Assembly: GCF_009764685.1 (NCBI RefSeq)
Contig: NZ_VHLM01000010.1
Location: 186,001-250,000, forward strand
Direction: 5' to 3'
DNA: 64,000 bases
DNA from: Flavobacterium sp. I-STPP5a
GTDB taxonomy: Bacteria; Bacteroidota; Bacteroidia; Flavobacteriales; Flavobacteriaceae
Under the pieces are notes generated by a model. It was given only the letters and a program-made list of their open reading frames with translations, did not search any database and had not been told where the DNA came from. Positions 36,781 to 46,781 of the stretch are shown in pieces (within the stretch, counting starts at the first letter, position 1; each line of letters opens with the position of its first letter). The position numbers and the translations under genes are program-made.

Positions 36781-39618
36781 ATGAAAAAAGGAATACTCTT
36801 AGCTGCCTTTATTGCGCAAACCGTTGCCTCTGCACAAGTCTCTCCTGAGGCAGTTCAAAATAGTTTAGTATCCAAAAAACAACTGCAAGAACAATCGCTT
36901 TTTAAAAACCTAAGTTTACAAAATGTAGGTCCAACTGTTATGAGCGGACGTGTAGTAGATGTTGATGTTAATCCTGAAAACCCTACCGAATTTTATGTAG
37001 GTTACGCATCAGGAGGTTTGTGGTATAGCAATAATAACGGAATGAGTTTTGTACCGGTTATGGATAGTGCGCCAACGCAAAACGTGGGCGATATTGCAAT
37101 AGATTGGAAACAAGGAACTATCTGGGTAGGAACTGGAGAGGTGAATTCTTCGCGCTCTTCCTATGCTGGAATTGGGATTTTAAAATCAACGGATAAAGGA
37201 AAGACTTGGCAAAATATGGGCTTGCATGACACGCACCATATTAGTAGAATTTTGATAAATCCAGTTAATTCGGATGAAATTGTAGTAGGTGCGGTGGGAC
37301 ATTTGTATACTAAAAATGAAGAACGAGGTATTTATAAAACCACAGATGGTGGAAAAACATGGAGCAAGACACTTTTTGTAAACAACGAAACAGGAATTAT
37401 TGATGTGGCTGTTTCGCCAAAAAATTTCAAAATACAATATGCTGCTGCATGGAGTAAAGACAGAAAAGCTTGGGATTTTAAAGGTAATGGATCAGCATCA
37501 GGAATTTACAAAAGTGAGGACGCTGGAGCAACTTGGAAATTGTATTCTAACGCCAATAGTGGTTTTCCCACAGGTGAAGGTGCAGGTAGAATTGGCTTAG
37601 CCGTTTATGATGATGCTACAGTTTATGCCGTTCTGGACAACCAATTCAAGAGACCTTTAGACGCTAAAAAAAGCAATTCATTACCAGCAGCCTTTGCTGT
37701 TCCTGGAGATGAGTTTCTTAAATTACCCAATAAAAGTTTAAACTCTATTCTAAAAAACTATGGTTTAACCGAAAAATACAGAGCTGAGAATATCAAACAT
37801 TGGGTGCAAAATGGGTATTTGCAACCAAGTGAAGCCGGAAAATTAGTCTTAGCATCTATTAATAGTCTGGCTGAAGCCGAGGTTATTGGTGCCGAAGTGT
37901 ATAAATCTACAAATGGGGGAACAAGTTGGACAAAAACACACCAAAACTTCATTGACGATTTATTTTATTCTTATGGATATTACTTTGCAGCTATTTCAGT
38001 AGATCCAAGTAACGCAAATAAAATTTACTTATCGGGAGTACCGGTAATTAAATCAGATGATGGTGGGAAAACGTTTTCTAGTATTAGCGAAGAAAATGTG
38101 CATGCAGATCACCATGTAGTATGGGTAAATCCTAATAAATCTGGGCACTTAATTAATGGTAATGATGGTGGTTTGAACATTTCTTATGATGATGGAGCAC
38201 ACTGGTTCAAAGGCAATTCGCATAGTGTGAGTCAGTTTTATGCTGTAAATGTTGATGAGCAAGAGCCGTATAATATTTATGGCGGAATGCAGGATAATGG
38301 GGTATGGGTTGGACCAAGCAACTATCAATTCTCTTCAGAGTGGTTACAAACAGGGAAATATCCTTATGAAAATTTAATGGGAGGTGATGGAATGCAAACT
38401 CAAATAGACAAACGCAATCCTAATATTGTTTTTACAGGATTTCAGTTTGGAAATTATTACCGAATAGATCGTGCCAATAACAAAAGAGAGTATATTTCTC
38501 CAAAGCCAAAGAAGGATGAGAAACCATTCCGTTTTAATTGGCAAACACCGATTTTGCTTTCCTCACACAATCAAGATATCTTGTACATGGGGTCGAATTT
38601 TTTACACCGCTCCATGAATCAAGGTCAAACTTGGACTGCGATTTCGCCTGACTTGACCCAAGGTGTTAAGGAAGGTAATGTAGCCTTTGGTACACTCGCT
38701 ACAATTAGTGAGAGTAATTTGCAATTTGGTTTGCTATACACCGGTAGTGATGACGGACTAATTCAGGTGACGAAAGATGGAGGTGTGAGCTGGAACAAAA
38801 TTTCAGAAACTTTGCCACAAAACCGTTGGGTAACTAGAGTAGTTGCATCGGTACATAAAAAAGAACGCGTTTATGCCACCTTAAACGGATATCGTAATGA
38901 TGATTTTACAACTTATGTATACCTATCCGATGATTACGGACAAACTTGGACTAGTATAGCTAGTAATATTCCTGTAAGTCCAGTGAATGTAATTGCAGAA
39001 GATCCAAACAATGAGAATGTATTGTATTTAGGGACTGATAACGGATTGTATGTTTCATTGAACAAAGGAAAGACTTGGGAGGATTTCTCCAATGGAATGC
39101 CTAATGTTGCGGTACACGATTTAGTAATTCAAAAGAAAGCTAAAGATCTTGTAGTAGGAACTCATGGGCGTTCTATTTACAAAGTTAATTTGGATCAAGT
39201 CCAAAATATAAATGACAAAGTTTTAGCTTCTACTATTCATATTTTTGAATTGAAAAAGATAAAAAAATCAAGAGAATGGGGTAATAGTTGGAGTGCTTGG
39301 GCTAAACCAACAGATCCTAAAGCTGAAATTTGGTTTTACTCTAATGAAGATGCCGAAGTGGTGTTGCAAATTGAAAACAGTAATAAAGAGATCCTTTTTT
39401 CTCAAAAAATATTGGCAAAAAAAGGATTAAACAAGCAGGTTTATGATTTATCCGTTCCAAAGGAAATTGTTGAAAAAGCTTTGGCTAAAAACAAAAAAAT
39501 GAAATGGGAAGCAGCTAAAAACGGAAAGTATTATTTACCCGTTTCTGTAAGCAAAGTTAGTATTCAAAAAGCCAAAGAGAAAGTAGTGGCTGATCTAGAA
39601 ATTTTCGAATCGAAATAA
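36781..39618 (+). CDS. Secreted BNR/sortilin-like beta-propeller protein
   Basis: A signal peptide (about 1-18, MKKGILLAAFIAQTVASAQ) precedes a large propeller with many Asp-box/BNR repeats, such as STDKGKTWQNM, TTDGGKTWSKT, SEDAGATWKLY, TKDGGVSWNKI and LNKGKTWEDF. The C terminus from about 830 is a beta domain. Proteins of this type are often named glycosyl hydrolases in Bacteroidota, but I see no catalytic residues that establish that; sortilin/VPS10 similarity is likewise only structural. I see no clear type IX sorting tail. Confidence 0.85.
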   Translation: MKKGILLAAFIAQTVASAQVSPEAVQNSLVSKKQLQEQSLFKNLSLQNVGPTVMSGRVVDVDVNPENPTEFYVGYASGGLWYSNNNGMSFVPVMDSAPTQNVGDIAIDWKQGTIWVGTGEVNSSRSSYAGIGILKSTDKGKTWQNMGLHDTHHISRILINPVNSDEIVVGAVGHLYTKNEERGIYKTTDGGKTWSKTLFVNNETGIIDVAVSPKNFKIQYAAAWSKDRKAWDFKGNGSASGIYKSEDAGATWKLYSNANSGFPTGEGAGRIGLAVYDDATVYAVLDNQFKRPLDAKKSNSLPAAFAVPGDEFLKLPNKSLNSILKNYGLTEKYRAENIKHWVQNGYLQPSEAGKLVLASINSLAEAEVIGAEVYKSTNGGTSWTKTHQNFIDDLFYSYGYYFAAISVDPSNANKIYLSGVPVIKSDDGGKTFSSISEENVHADHHVVWVNPNKSGHLINGNDGGLNISYDDGAHWFKGNSHSVSQFYAVNVDEQEPYNIYGGMQDNGVWVGPSNYQFSSEWLQTGKYPYENLMGGDGMQTQIDKRNPNIVFTGFQFGNYYRIDRANNKREYISPKPKKDEKPFRFNWQTPILLSSHNQDILYMGSNFLHRSMNQGQTWTAISPDLTQGVKEGNVAFGTLATISESNLQFGLLYTGSDDGLIQVTKDGGVSWNKISETLPQNRWVTRVVASVHKKERVYATLNGYRNDDFTTYVYLSDDYGQTWTSIASNIPVSPVNVIAEDPNNENVLYLGTDNGLYVSLNKGKTWEDFSNGMPNVAVHDLVIQKKAKDLVVGTHGRSIYKVNLDQVQNINDKVLASTIHIFELKKIKKSREWGNSWSAWAKPTDPKAEIWFYSNEDAEVVLQIENSNKEILFSQKILAKKGLNKQVYDLSVPKEIVEKALAKNKKMKWEAAKNGKYYLPVSVSKVSIQKAKEKVVADLEIFESK

Positions 39619-39637
39619 ATATCATTTCTCAGAAATC

Positions 39638-39673
39638 AAAAAACACGATTCCGTAAGAAATCGTGTTTTTTTA
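39638..39673. terminator. Bidirectional terminator
   Basis: AAAAAACACGATT pairs with AATCGTGTTTTTT. It serves both the BNR-repeat gene and the convergent aceBA operon. Confidence 0.85.
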
Positions 39674-39687
39674 TGCTCTTTAGAAAT

Positions 39688-40968
39688 TTAAAATTGTGCC
39701 GTTTCAGTAGAATCTTTCATGGCTGTAGTGCTTGATTTTCCTATTGTTACGGTATTTTGTACCGCATCAAAATAAGAAGTTCCTACAAATCCTTGGTGTT
39801 TTACCGCTTTGAAACCGTGTTTTTGTAAAGCAAATTCTCTTTCTTGTAACTCAGAGTAGCCCGCCATTCCTCTTTCTTTGTAAGCTTTTGAAAGTTCAAA
39901 CATACTTGTATTTAAGGCATGAAATCCAGCCAATGTAATGAATTGAAATTTATAGCCCATAGCTGCTAGGTCTTCTCTAAAAGTTTCCATTTCAGCTACA
40001 GATAGTTTTGCAGCCCAGTTAAAAGATGGAGAGCAATTGTAAGCAAGCATTTTTCCTGGAAATTGTGCGTGAATAGCTTCTGCAAATTGTTTAGCGTATG
40101 CTAAATCAGGGTTACTAGTTTCCATCCAAATTAAATCAGCATACGGTGCGTAACTCAATCCACGGTCAATTCCTTGTTCAATTCCACAATTCACATAAAA
40201 AAAGCCTTCAGCAGTTTTTTCTCCTGTAATGAATTTGGCGTCTCTCGGGTCAATATCGCTGGTCAATAAATTAGCTGCATCAGCGTCAGTTCTAGCAACA
40301 ACAAGCGTAGGCGTTCCCATAACATCAGCTGCTAAACGAGCTGCAATTAATTTATTGATCGCTTCTTGCGTAGGAACTAATACTTTTCCGCCAAGGTGAC
40401 CGCATTTTTTAGCAGAACTCAATTGGTCTTCAAAGTGAACACCTGCTGCTCCTGCTTCGATCATCGATTTCATTAATTCAAAAGCATTTAGATTTCCTCC
40501 AAAACCAGCTTCGGCATCAGCTACAATAGGAACTAGGTAGTCTTTTTTATCCGCAGTTCCGTTTACCACTTGTATTTGATCTGCTCTTAAGAGCGCATTG
40601 TTAATACGTTTTACTACAAGTGGAACACTATTGGCAGGGTATAATGATTGGTCAGGGTACATTTCGCCGGCTACATTTGCGTCGGCAGCTACTTGCCATC
40701 CGCTCAAGTATATGGCTTCAAGTCCAGCTTCTACTTCTTGAATAGCTTGGTTTCCTGTAAGTGCGCCAAGTCCTGCCACAAAATCTTGCGAATTAAGTTT
40801 GTTCCATAAAGTAGTAGCTCCTAGTCTTGCAACGCTATGTTCTATTTGGTAAGAACCTTGTAGTTTAACAACTTCTTCAGCAGTATACGGACGCTCAATG
40901 CCTTTCCATCTTGGGTTTGAAATCCAGTCTGCAACTAATTCTTGAATTCTTGTTTCTGTAGTTTTCAT
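39688..40968 (-). CDS. aceA: Isocitrate lyase
   Basis: The enzyme splits isocitrate into succinate and glyoxylate, the first step of the glyoxylate bypass. The catalytic Cys motif [11 protein letters not shown], the metal-binding [10 protein letters not shown], the HFEDQLSS loop and the [11 protein letters not shown] segment are present. The 426-residue length is standard. It follows aceB by 49 bases on the same strand, forming an aceB-aceA operon. Confidence 0.97.
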   Translation of the reverse strand: MKTTETRIQELVADWISNPRWKGIERPYTAEEVVKLQGSYQIEHSVARLGATTLWNKLNSQDFVAGLGALTGNQAIQEVEAGLEAIYLSGWQVAADANVAGEMYPDQSLYPANSVPLVVKRINNALLRADQIQVVNGTADKKDYLVPIVADAEAGFGGNLNAFELMKSMIEAGAAGVHFEDQLSSAKKCGHLGGKVLVPTQEAINKLIAARLAADVMGTPTLVVARTDADAANLLTSDIDPRDAKFITGEKTAEGFFYVNCGIEQGIDRGLSYAPYADLIWMETSNPDLAYAKQFAEAIHAQFPGKMLAYNCSPSFNWAAKLSVAEMETFREDLAAMGYKFQFITLAGFHALNTSMFELSKAYKERGMAGYSELQEREFALQKHGFKAVKHQGFVGTSYFDAVQNTVTIGKSSTTAMKDSTETAQF

Positions 40969-41017
40969 AATGTCTATATGGTTTATTTGGTGTTTAATAT
41001 TTTATTGCAATTGTTTT

Positions 41018-42637
41018 TTAAATGTATTTGTATCCTGGTAGGGTTAAAAAGTCTATGAAATTCTTGTTTACCACCAGTTGATCTAATAATTGTTCCGCTA
41101 GAATGTATTTTTGTTTCTCGTGATTTTCATCCCCAACTAGTTTTTTTATTTTTTCAAATTCTTCCATGGCTAGTTTATGGTAGTAATTTGTGTTTAGTTG
41201 TTTTCCGTTTTCTAGCGTAACCTTGTTTTGTAGCCATTGCCACAGTTGTGATCTAGAAATTTCCGCAGTTGCAGCATCTTCCATCAAGTGGTGCAATGCT
41301 GCTGCTCCTTGGCCATTAAGCCACGATGCAATGTATAAAACAGAAATGCTGATGTTTTTTCGAACTCCTTCTTCGGTGATGGTTCCTTTTGGAGTCTCTA
41401 ATAAATCGCTTTCGGTTACGTGAACGTCCTCTCGTTTTACATCAATTTGGTTTTTGCCAGGCATATATTTGTCAAATACAGTCATGGCAAGCGGAACCAA
41501 ATCAGGATGTGCTACCCAAGTACCGTCATGACCATTTTTAACCTCACGTTCTTTGTCGGCAATTACTTTGTTAAAAGCTATAGCATTGGCTTCTTCATTA
41601 TTTTTGATCGGAATTTGTGCTGCCATTCCGCCTATAGCGTGTATGTTGCGTTTGTGACAACGTTGAATTACCAGTTGTGAGTAAGCACTCATAAACGGAG
41701 CTGTCATGGTTACTTGATCTCTGTTTGGGACAATGAAATTAGGATTGTTTCGTAATTTTTTGATATATGAAAAAATGTAATCCCATCGGCCGCAATTCAA
41801 ACCAACAATATGATCTTTCAGTTCATAAATAATTTCGTCCAATTGAAAACTGGCGGTTATAGTTTCGATTAAAACGGTTGCTTTGAATGTCCCTTTTTTT
41901 ACTCCTAAATACTCTTGTGTAAATAGGAAAACTTCGTTCCACCATCTTGCTTCAAGATAATGTTCTAGTTTTGGGATGTAAAAATAAGGTGCTGTACCAT
42001 CTTCAATAAGTTTTTTATAGTTGTGAAAAGCATATAGCCCAAAGTCAATAAGTGATCCTGAAGTTTGTACACCGCCAATTAAAATATTCTTCTCAGGCAA
42101 ATGCAATCCTCTGGGACGAACTAACAATACGGCAGTTTTTTCGTTTAAACTGTATTTTTTGTTTTTTATAGGATCCTCAAGGCTAATTGTTTTGTTTACT
42201 GCATCTTTCAGGTTTTGCTGCCCTGTCATAAGATTGCTCCATGTTGGTGAGGTACTGTCTTCAAAATCAGCCATGAAAGTTTTGGCACCAGAATTAAGGG
42301 CATTGATTACCATTTTACGATCTACAGGTCCTGTTATTTCAACTCTTCGGTCAGCTAGATCATCTGGTGTAGTTGCTGCTTCCCAGTTGTTGTCTCTAAT
42401 TTCTTTTGTTTCCAATGGAAAAGTAGGTAGTGCACCTGCATCAAATAGGTCTTGTTGTTTTATTCTGTTTTGTAATAGTAACAAACGTTCATTATTGAAA
42501 TTTTCATGAAGTAATGAAAGGAATGTTATTGCTTCATCGGTTAAAATTTCAGGATAGCGCTCTGTAGTCTCTATTGAAAAATTTAACATATTACTTGAAT
42601 ATATTTCTTTAATTTCTGTTTTTCGACTTGTTTCCAT
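41018..42637 (-). CDS. aceB: Malate synthase A
   Basis: The enzyme condenses glyoxylate and acetyl-CoA to malate. I choose Met at 42637 (METSRKTEIKEIYSS), giving 539 residues, close to E. coli AceB; a GTG at 42679 would add 14 residues without conservation. Conserved sections are FMADFEDSTSPTW, LLVRPRGLHLPE, VLIETITASFQLDEI, GLNCGRWDYIFSY and GHDGTWVAHPDL. It is first in the aceBA operon and divergent from the ScfR-like regulator. Confidence 0.95.
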   Translation of the reverse strand: METSRKTEIKEIYSSNMLNFSIETTERYPEILTDEAITFLSLLHENFNNERLLLLQNRIKQQDLFDAGALPTFPLETKEIRDNNWEAATTPDDLADRRVEITGPVDRKMVINALNSGAKTFMADFEDSTSPTWSNLMTGQQNLKDAVNKTISLEDPIKNKKYSLNEKTAVLLVRPRGLHLPEKNILIGGVQTSGSLIDFGLYAFHNYKKLIEDGTAPYFYIPKLEHYLEARWWNEVFLFTQEYLGVKKGTFKATVLIETITASFQLDEIIYELKDHIVGLNCGRWDYIFSYIKKLRNNPNFIVPNRDQVTMTAPFMSAYSQLVIQRCHKRNIHAIGGMAAQIPIKNNEEANAIAFNKVIADKEREVKNGHDGTWVAHPDLVPLAMTVFDKYMPGKNQIDVKREDVHVTESDLLETPKGTITEEGVRKNISISVLYIASWLNGQGAAALHHLMEDAATAEISRSQLWQWLQNKVTLENGKQLNTNYYHKLAMEEFEKIKKLVGDENHEKQKYILAEQLLDQLVVNKNFIDFLTLPGYKYI

Positions 42638-42705
42638 AACTAAATATCTTTTTTTGTTGTCAATATTATTTTTTAACACTGCAATGATACAAAAAGTTTT
42701 TGATT

Positions 42706-42730
42706 AAAAAAGCGAACGTACGCTATTTTT
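42706..42730. promoter_or_regulatory. Candidate operator between aceBA and its regulator
   Basis: AGCGAACGTACGCT (42711-42724) is a near-perfect palindrome (AGCG/CGCT arms around ACGT) flanked by A5 and T6 tracts. It is the only such palindrome in the 141-base divergent gap and sits where it could control both directions. Binding by the adjacent regulator is inference. Confidence 0.45.
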
Positions 42731-42743
42731 TAAAAATATTTTT

Positions 42744-42774
42744 TTTGGCGAAAATATTATTTGTCTTATCTTTG
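42744..42774 (+). promoter_or_regulatory. Promoter of the ScfR/RamB-like regulator
   Basis: TTTG (42744-42747), a 19-base spacer and TATCTTTG (42767-42774) fit the consensus. The ATG at 42779 lies so close that the transcript may be leaderless. Confidence 0.65.
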
Positions 42775-42778
42775 AGAT

Positions 42779-44260
42779 ATGAACATAGAGAAAGATTATA
42801 TCAAACTTATATTTGGGCTGAAATTAAAGCAGGCGCGTACCGTTAAAAATCTATCTTTATTTGGTTTGGCCAAAATCACAGCGCTCTCCAAATCGTATTT
42901 GAACGAAATAGAGAAAGGAAAGAAATATCCTAAAACCGATAAGATTATTTTACTGGCTGAAAAATTAGATGTTACTTATGATCACATGGTTTCATTGAAA
43001 CTGGATAATAATTTGGCGCCTATTGGTGAAATACTAAAATCAGGGATTTTAAAAGAGATTCCGCTGGAGCTGTTTGGAATTCAAGAAGCTGATTTAATTG
43101 ATATTATTGCCAATGCACCTGCTAAAGTCAATGCTTTTATAAGTACCATTATCGAAATCGCGCAACACTATAACCTCACCAGAGAAAGTTTTTTCTTGGC
43201 AGCGCTTCGTTCTTATCAAGAGGCCCATAATAATTATTTTGAAGATTTAGAGGAGAAAGTTCTTTTGTTCTGCAAAGCGTTTCATGTTGACTTAACTACT
43301 AATATTTCTATCACAGAGCTTGAGGCAATTTTGGTTGAGGAATACGGCTACACCATACAGGAGTTGGTTTTTACAGAGCACGAAGCTTTGGGTGATTTAC
43401 GTTCCATTTTTGTAGCCTCTAGTAAAACCTTGTTGCTCTCAAAGGATATTGATGAAGGGCAAAAAGCGTTTATTTTGGCTAAAGAAATAGCGTACAACTT
43501 CATGGAAATCAAGGAGCGTTTGTATACTTTTAGCTGGATTAAATTTGATAATTTTGACCAAGTTTTGAATAATTTTTATGCCTCTTATTTTGCAGGCGCT
43601 TTATTGTTGCCGCGTCAACATCTAATAGATGAGCTAAATGTGTTCTTAGCTCTTGAAGATCCTAAACCGCAACAAATGGTTCAGTTGATGAATCAGTTTA
43701 ATGTGTCTCCCGAATCTTTTTACCAGCGCTTAACTAATATTTTACCAAAAGATTTTAATCTCAAAAATTTGTTCTTCTTACGACTTTCGCATCAAAAAGG
43801 AACAGATACCTATCAAATAAACAAAGAGTTGCACATTACTAATCAACAAGAGCCGCATGCTAATGAAATGAATGAGCATTATTGTCGTAGGTGGGTTTCT
43901 ATACGTACGATTGAAGAGTCTATAAAACAGGATAAGAGTCATTTTTTTGACGCTCAAATCTCAAGTTACGAAAACAGTAAAAATGAGTATCTTGTTTTTT
44001 CATCGGCTACGCCAGATCCTTTTAAAACGAATTGTATTCGAAGTATTTCTGTTGGAATATTAATTACGCCGGGAATGAAAAAGAAATTTACGTTCATCGA
44101 GAATGAATCGCTCAAAAAGCAAATAGTAGGAGTTACTTGTGAAACTTGTGCTGTAAAAGATTGTCTAGAACGTGCTTCGCCTCCTGTTCAATTGGAACAA
44201 AAAATAAGAAATGAAAACACCGAAGCTATTGTCCAGAAATACATGACGAAGTTTAGTTAA
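42779..44260 (+). CDS. XRE-type transcriptional regulator, ScfR/RamB-like
   Basis: An N-terminal helix-turn-helix (about 9-65; LKLKQARTVKNLSLFGLAKI, LSKSYLNEIEKGKKYPK) is followed by an IrrE/ImmA-like middle region and a DUF2083-type C-terminal domain. That domain ends in a conserved cysteine cluster, VTCETCAVKDCLERASPP. This is the architecture of short-chain fatty acyl/acetate regulators such as RamB, which control glyoxylate-cycle genes in actinobacteria. Its divergent position next to aceBA supports the same role here, with acyl-CoA as a possible effector (inference). The HxxxH zinc-protease signature of IrrE proteins is not seen. Confidence 0.85.
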   Translation: MNIEKDYIKLIFGLKLKQARTVKNLSLFGLAKITALSKSYLNEIEKGKKYPKTDKIILLAEKLDVTYDHMVSLKLDNNLAPIGEILKSGILKEIPLELFGIQEADLIDIIANAPAKVNAFISTIIEIAQHYNLTRESFFLAALRSYQEAHNNYFEDLEEKVLLFCKAFHVDLTTNISITELEAILVEEYGYTIQELVFTEHEALGDLRSIFVASSKTLLLSKDIDEGQKAFILAKEIAYNFMEIKERLYTFSWIKFDNFDQVLNNFYASYFAGALLLPRQHLIDELNVFLALEDPKPQQMVQLMNQFNVSPESFYQRLTNILPKDFNLKNLFFLRLSHQKGTDTYQINKELHITNQQEPHANEMNEHYCRRWVSIRTIEESIKQDKSHFFDAQISSYENSKNEYLVFSSATPDPFKTNCIRSISVGILITPGMKKKFTFIENESLKKQIVGVTCETCAVKDCLERASPPVQLEQKIRNENTEAIVQKYMTKFS

Positions 44261-44289
44261 AAAAGAGCTTTAAATTAAGTACCAATATT

Positions 44290-44345
44290 AAACACAGATT
44301 CCGCCGATGGATATTTTAAATCGGTGAAATCGGTGTTTTTTTTTA
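44290..44345. terminator. Terminator between the regulator and mvaS
   Basis: ACACAGATTCCGCCGAT pairs imperfectly with ATCGGTGAAATCGGTGT, followed by a long T-run on the plus strand. Confidence 0.65.
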
Positions 44346-44371
44346 ATAGAATTTTCTTTTTAAAAACCATA

Positions 44372-45733
44372 TTATTCAACCCATTTGTAATAACGAGCGC
44401 CTAGTAAGTTGGGTTTTTCGCTTTCAATACGATCTAAAATCCATTCGTTTTTTGGGCTACGAATACTTTGGTGTTGTTCTTTTTTATGGAGTTTTTCGTA
44501 AGTTTTAAAGTCAATTTCAAAGCTTTTTTCGAGGGTTTCAAATAAGGATACACGCTCCAGTGCTTCTTTCCATTCTGCTTGAATGGTTCCTTCAAATACT
44601 TTTGACTTCGAGCCGCTTCCATACGCTAGAAAGCCAAATACACTTCCGGAAATTTCTTTTTTAGAATTATAAAAATGAGCTAATGTTGATAGTAAGCCCA
44701 TAAAAATAGAACCTGTATAAAGATTCCCTATCAATGACGAAGCTAATTCTGCTGGCTTTAATTTTTTAGACACAAATTCTGAGTACGCCTCTGATTTACT
44801 GATTTCTTTGAGTTTGTTTTGGTAGGTTGCAGTATCTTGACTTACTGAAAAGGTACTATTGGAGGCATCCAAAGCATAAATTTCACTAAGCATTCTGCGG
44901 CCCTGATACGCGTAAGGTAAGTGCATGACAATGCTGGTCCATGTGTCATAAACCGTTTGAGATAATTTTTTTAATTTCTTGAACGAAAAATAAGCATCTC
45001 GGGTTCTATCCATGTAACATTGATTGGAATACTGACCGTCAAAAACAGGTTGATCCTTGTGGATTTCTATTTCGCTTTCTAAATTATCAAACCAAGCGTC
45101 GTTTGCTTGGTTTCCAGTTATGGCCGTTTTTGCTAATGTTCTGTAAGGTTTAAAAAAATCAAAAACACCTTTGGTACTCGTTGCCCAAGCCTCTCCAAAA
45201 GCGATAATTCGGGGGTTTGAGGTTATTAGTAGGGCAACAGCTCCGGCACCTTGCGTGTATTCTCCGGTAGAGTTTAAATCGTATTTGGCAAAATCTGTCG
45301 TTACAACAATGGCCTTTTTAGTTGGGTTGAGTCGAATAAAATCGATACAATTTTGCATCGCATCTACGCCGCCAATACAGGCAAAAGTAAAATCAACCAC
45401 ATCGCATTCTGACAAAGTGTTTTCTCCAAATTTTTGTTCCATCAATGAAATTAAGAATGAACTAATGGGTTTTGAGTTGTCAATACTACTCTCGGTACCC
45501 ACATAAATACGAGCTATTTCATTTAGATTTATGTTGTGGTCAAGGATTAACTTGGTCAAGGCATTGGCTCCAAAAACTACAACATCTTGGTGTGCATCCG
45601 GAAGAGTCATTTTTTCTAATCCAAGTCCTTTTTGCAGTTTTTCAGGGTCAATATTTCTGGCTTTTGCCAATGCGCCAATTGATAAATGTATTTTTGCAAC
45701 ATCATAAGTGATGGCATCGATTCCGATTTTCAT
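44372..45733 (-). CDS. mvaS: Hydroxymethylglutaryl-CoA synthase
   Basis: The enzyme joins acetyl-CoA and acetoacetyl-CoA to HMG-CoA, entry to the mevalonate route to isoprenoids, which Flavobacteriaceae use. Catalytic residues are seen as Glu in IYVGTESSID, Cys in FACIGGVDAMQN and His in VMHLPYAYQGRRM. The fold and 453-residue length fit the family; the C-terminal part is longer than in Staphylococcus MvaS (about 388). It stands alone. Confidence 0.9.
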   Translation of the reverse strand: MKIGIDAITYDVAKIHLSIGALAKARNIDPEKLQKGLGLEKMTLPDAHQDVVVFGANALTKLILDHNINLNEIARIYVGTESSIDNSKPISSFLISLMEQKFGENTLSECDVVDFTFACIGGVDAMQNCIDFIRLNPTKKAIVVTTDFAKYDLNSTGEYTQGAGAVALLITSNPRIIAFGEAWATSTKGVFDFFKPYRTLAKTAITGNQANDAWFDNLESEIEIHKDQPVFDGQYSNQCYMDRTRDAYFSFKKLKKLSQTVYDTWTSIVMHLPYAYQGRRMLSEIYALDASNSTFSVSQDTATYQNKLKEISKSEAYSEFVSKKLKPAELASSLIGNLYTGSIFMGLLSTLAHFYNSKKEISGSVFGFLAYGSGSKSKVFEGTIQAEWKEALERVSLFETLEKSFEIDFKTYEKLHKKEQHQSIRSPKNEWILDRIESEKPNLLGARYYKWVE

Positions 45734-46061
45734 TTTAAATTGTTTTGACTATAAAATTAGAAATAAGCGCGCTAATCTTTTTTTATTTTGTGTTTTTTAA
45801 ACTGCCTTCGGTCTACTTTTAGTAAATTTAAATTTTTGATTTACATATATTATTGATGTCATAAAAAACCTGAAATTTTTTAAGAATTATGTTTTTGTTT
45901 GATTCGTAAAGATTTTTGATTTCTTTGGTTTTGTCTAACGAAATTCTTGTTTTGTATTGTTCTAGGTCTTGATTTATATGGGTTTATTTAGTTTTGTGAT
46001 ACAACACTTTAAAATGATTATAAATTATAGCGAAAAGGTTGTAGTTCATTTCTAATTGCCC
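45734..46061. other. Intergenic region before sdhC
   Basis: About 330 AT-rich bases between mvaS and the sdh promoter. I see no gene or hairpin. The length leaves room for regulatory sites of the sdh operon or mvaS. Confidence 0.4.
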
Positions 46062-46069
46062 TATTTTTG
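46039..46069 (+). promoter_or_regulatory. Promoter of sdhCAB
   Basis: TTG (46039-46041), a 20-base spacer and TATTTTTG (46062-46069) match the consensus; sdhC begins 33 bases later. Confidence 0.7.
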
Positions 46070-46102
46070 TATGATTTTTTAAATTAATACAACTAAATTC
46101 TT

Positions 46103-46768
46103 ATGGCAAAATCTTCATTATTAAAGTCATCGATTGCAAAAAAAGTTGCTATGGCGCTTTCTGGACTTTTCTTAATTTTATTTTTAGCACAACATTTTTT
46201 TATAAACAGTACCTCGGTTTTTAGTCCTGATACTTTTAACTCTATTTCTCATTTTATGGGAAATAACCCGTTGGTGCAGTTTGTTATTCAACCGATCCTT
46301 ATTATAGGTGTTATTTTTCACTTTATCATGGGTATCGTTTTGGATTTTCAAAACAAAAGTGCTAGACCTATTAAATATGTGAAAAATAATGGTGCAGCAA
46401 GTTCATCATGGGCGTCACGTAACATGATTATTTCTGGTTTAGTAGTATTGGCTTTTATGCTTTTACACTTTTACGATTTTTGGATTCCAGAAATGGTTTA
46501 CAAGTATGTAGAGGTAAATCCACTTGATGAGACTCGTTATTTTGGTGAGTTGCAACATAAATTTGTTGATCCTATCCGTACTGCTATTTATTGTGTGTCA
46601 TTTGTTTTGTTATCATTGCACTTGTGGCACGGTTTCAACTCTTCGTTTCAATCTGTAGGGTTCAACAATAAATACTCTAGATCATTACACAAATTGGGAT
46701 ATGCTTTTGCAATTGTAGTTCCTGTTGGCTTTATTTTCATTGCATTATTTCATCATTTTAATCATTAA
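46103..46768 (+). CDS. sdhC: Succinate dehydrogenase cytochrome b subunit
   Basis: The 221-residue inner-membrane anchor has about five membrane helices with heme-binding histidines at about 27, 72, 120, 171 and 174 (LAQHFF, GVIFHFIMG, LLHFYDFW, LHLWHGF). This single-anchor layout is the type-B form of Bacteroidota and epsilonproteobacteria, rather than the two-anchor E. coli form. It starts the sdhC-sdhA-sdhB operon. Confidence 0.93.
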   Translation: MAKSSLLKSSIAKKVAMALSGLFLILFLAQHFFINSTSVFSPDTFNSISHFMGNNPLVQFVIQPILIIGVIFHFIMGIVLDFQNKSARPIKYVKNNGAASSSWASRNMIISGLVVLAFMLLHFYDFWIPEMVYKYVEVNPLDETRYFGELQHKFVDPIRTAIYCVSFVLLSLHLWHGFNSSFQSVGFNNKYSRSLHKLGYAFAIVVPVGFIFIALFHHFNH

Positions 46769-46781
46769 TATTAAATTATAA

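Noticed and set aside
36781..39618. Glycoside hydrolase function for the BNR-repeat protein
   Set aside because: Asp-box repeats show a propeller only; no catalytic residues of a glycosidase family could be identified.
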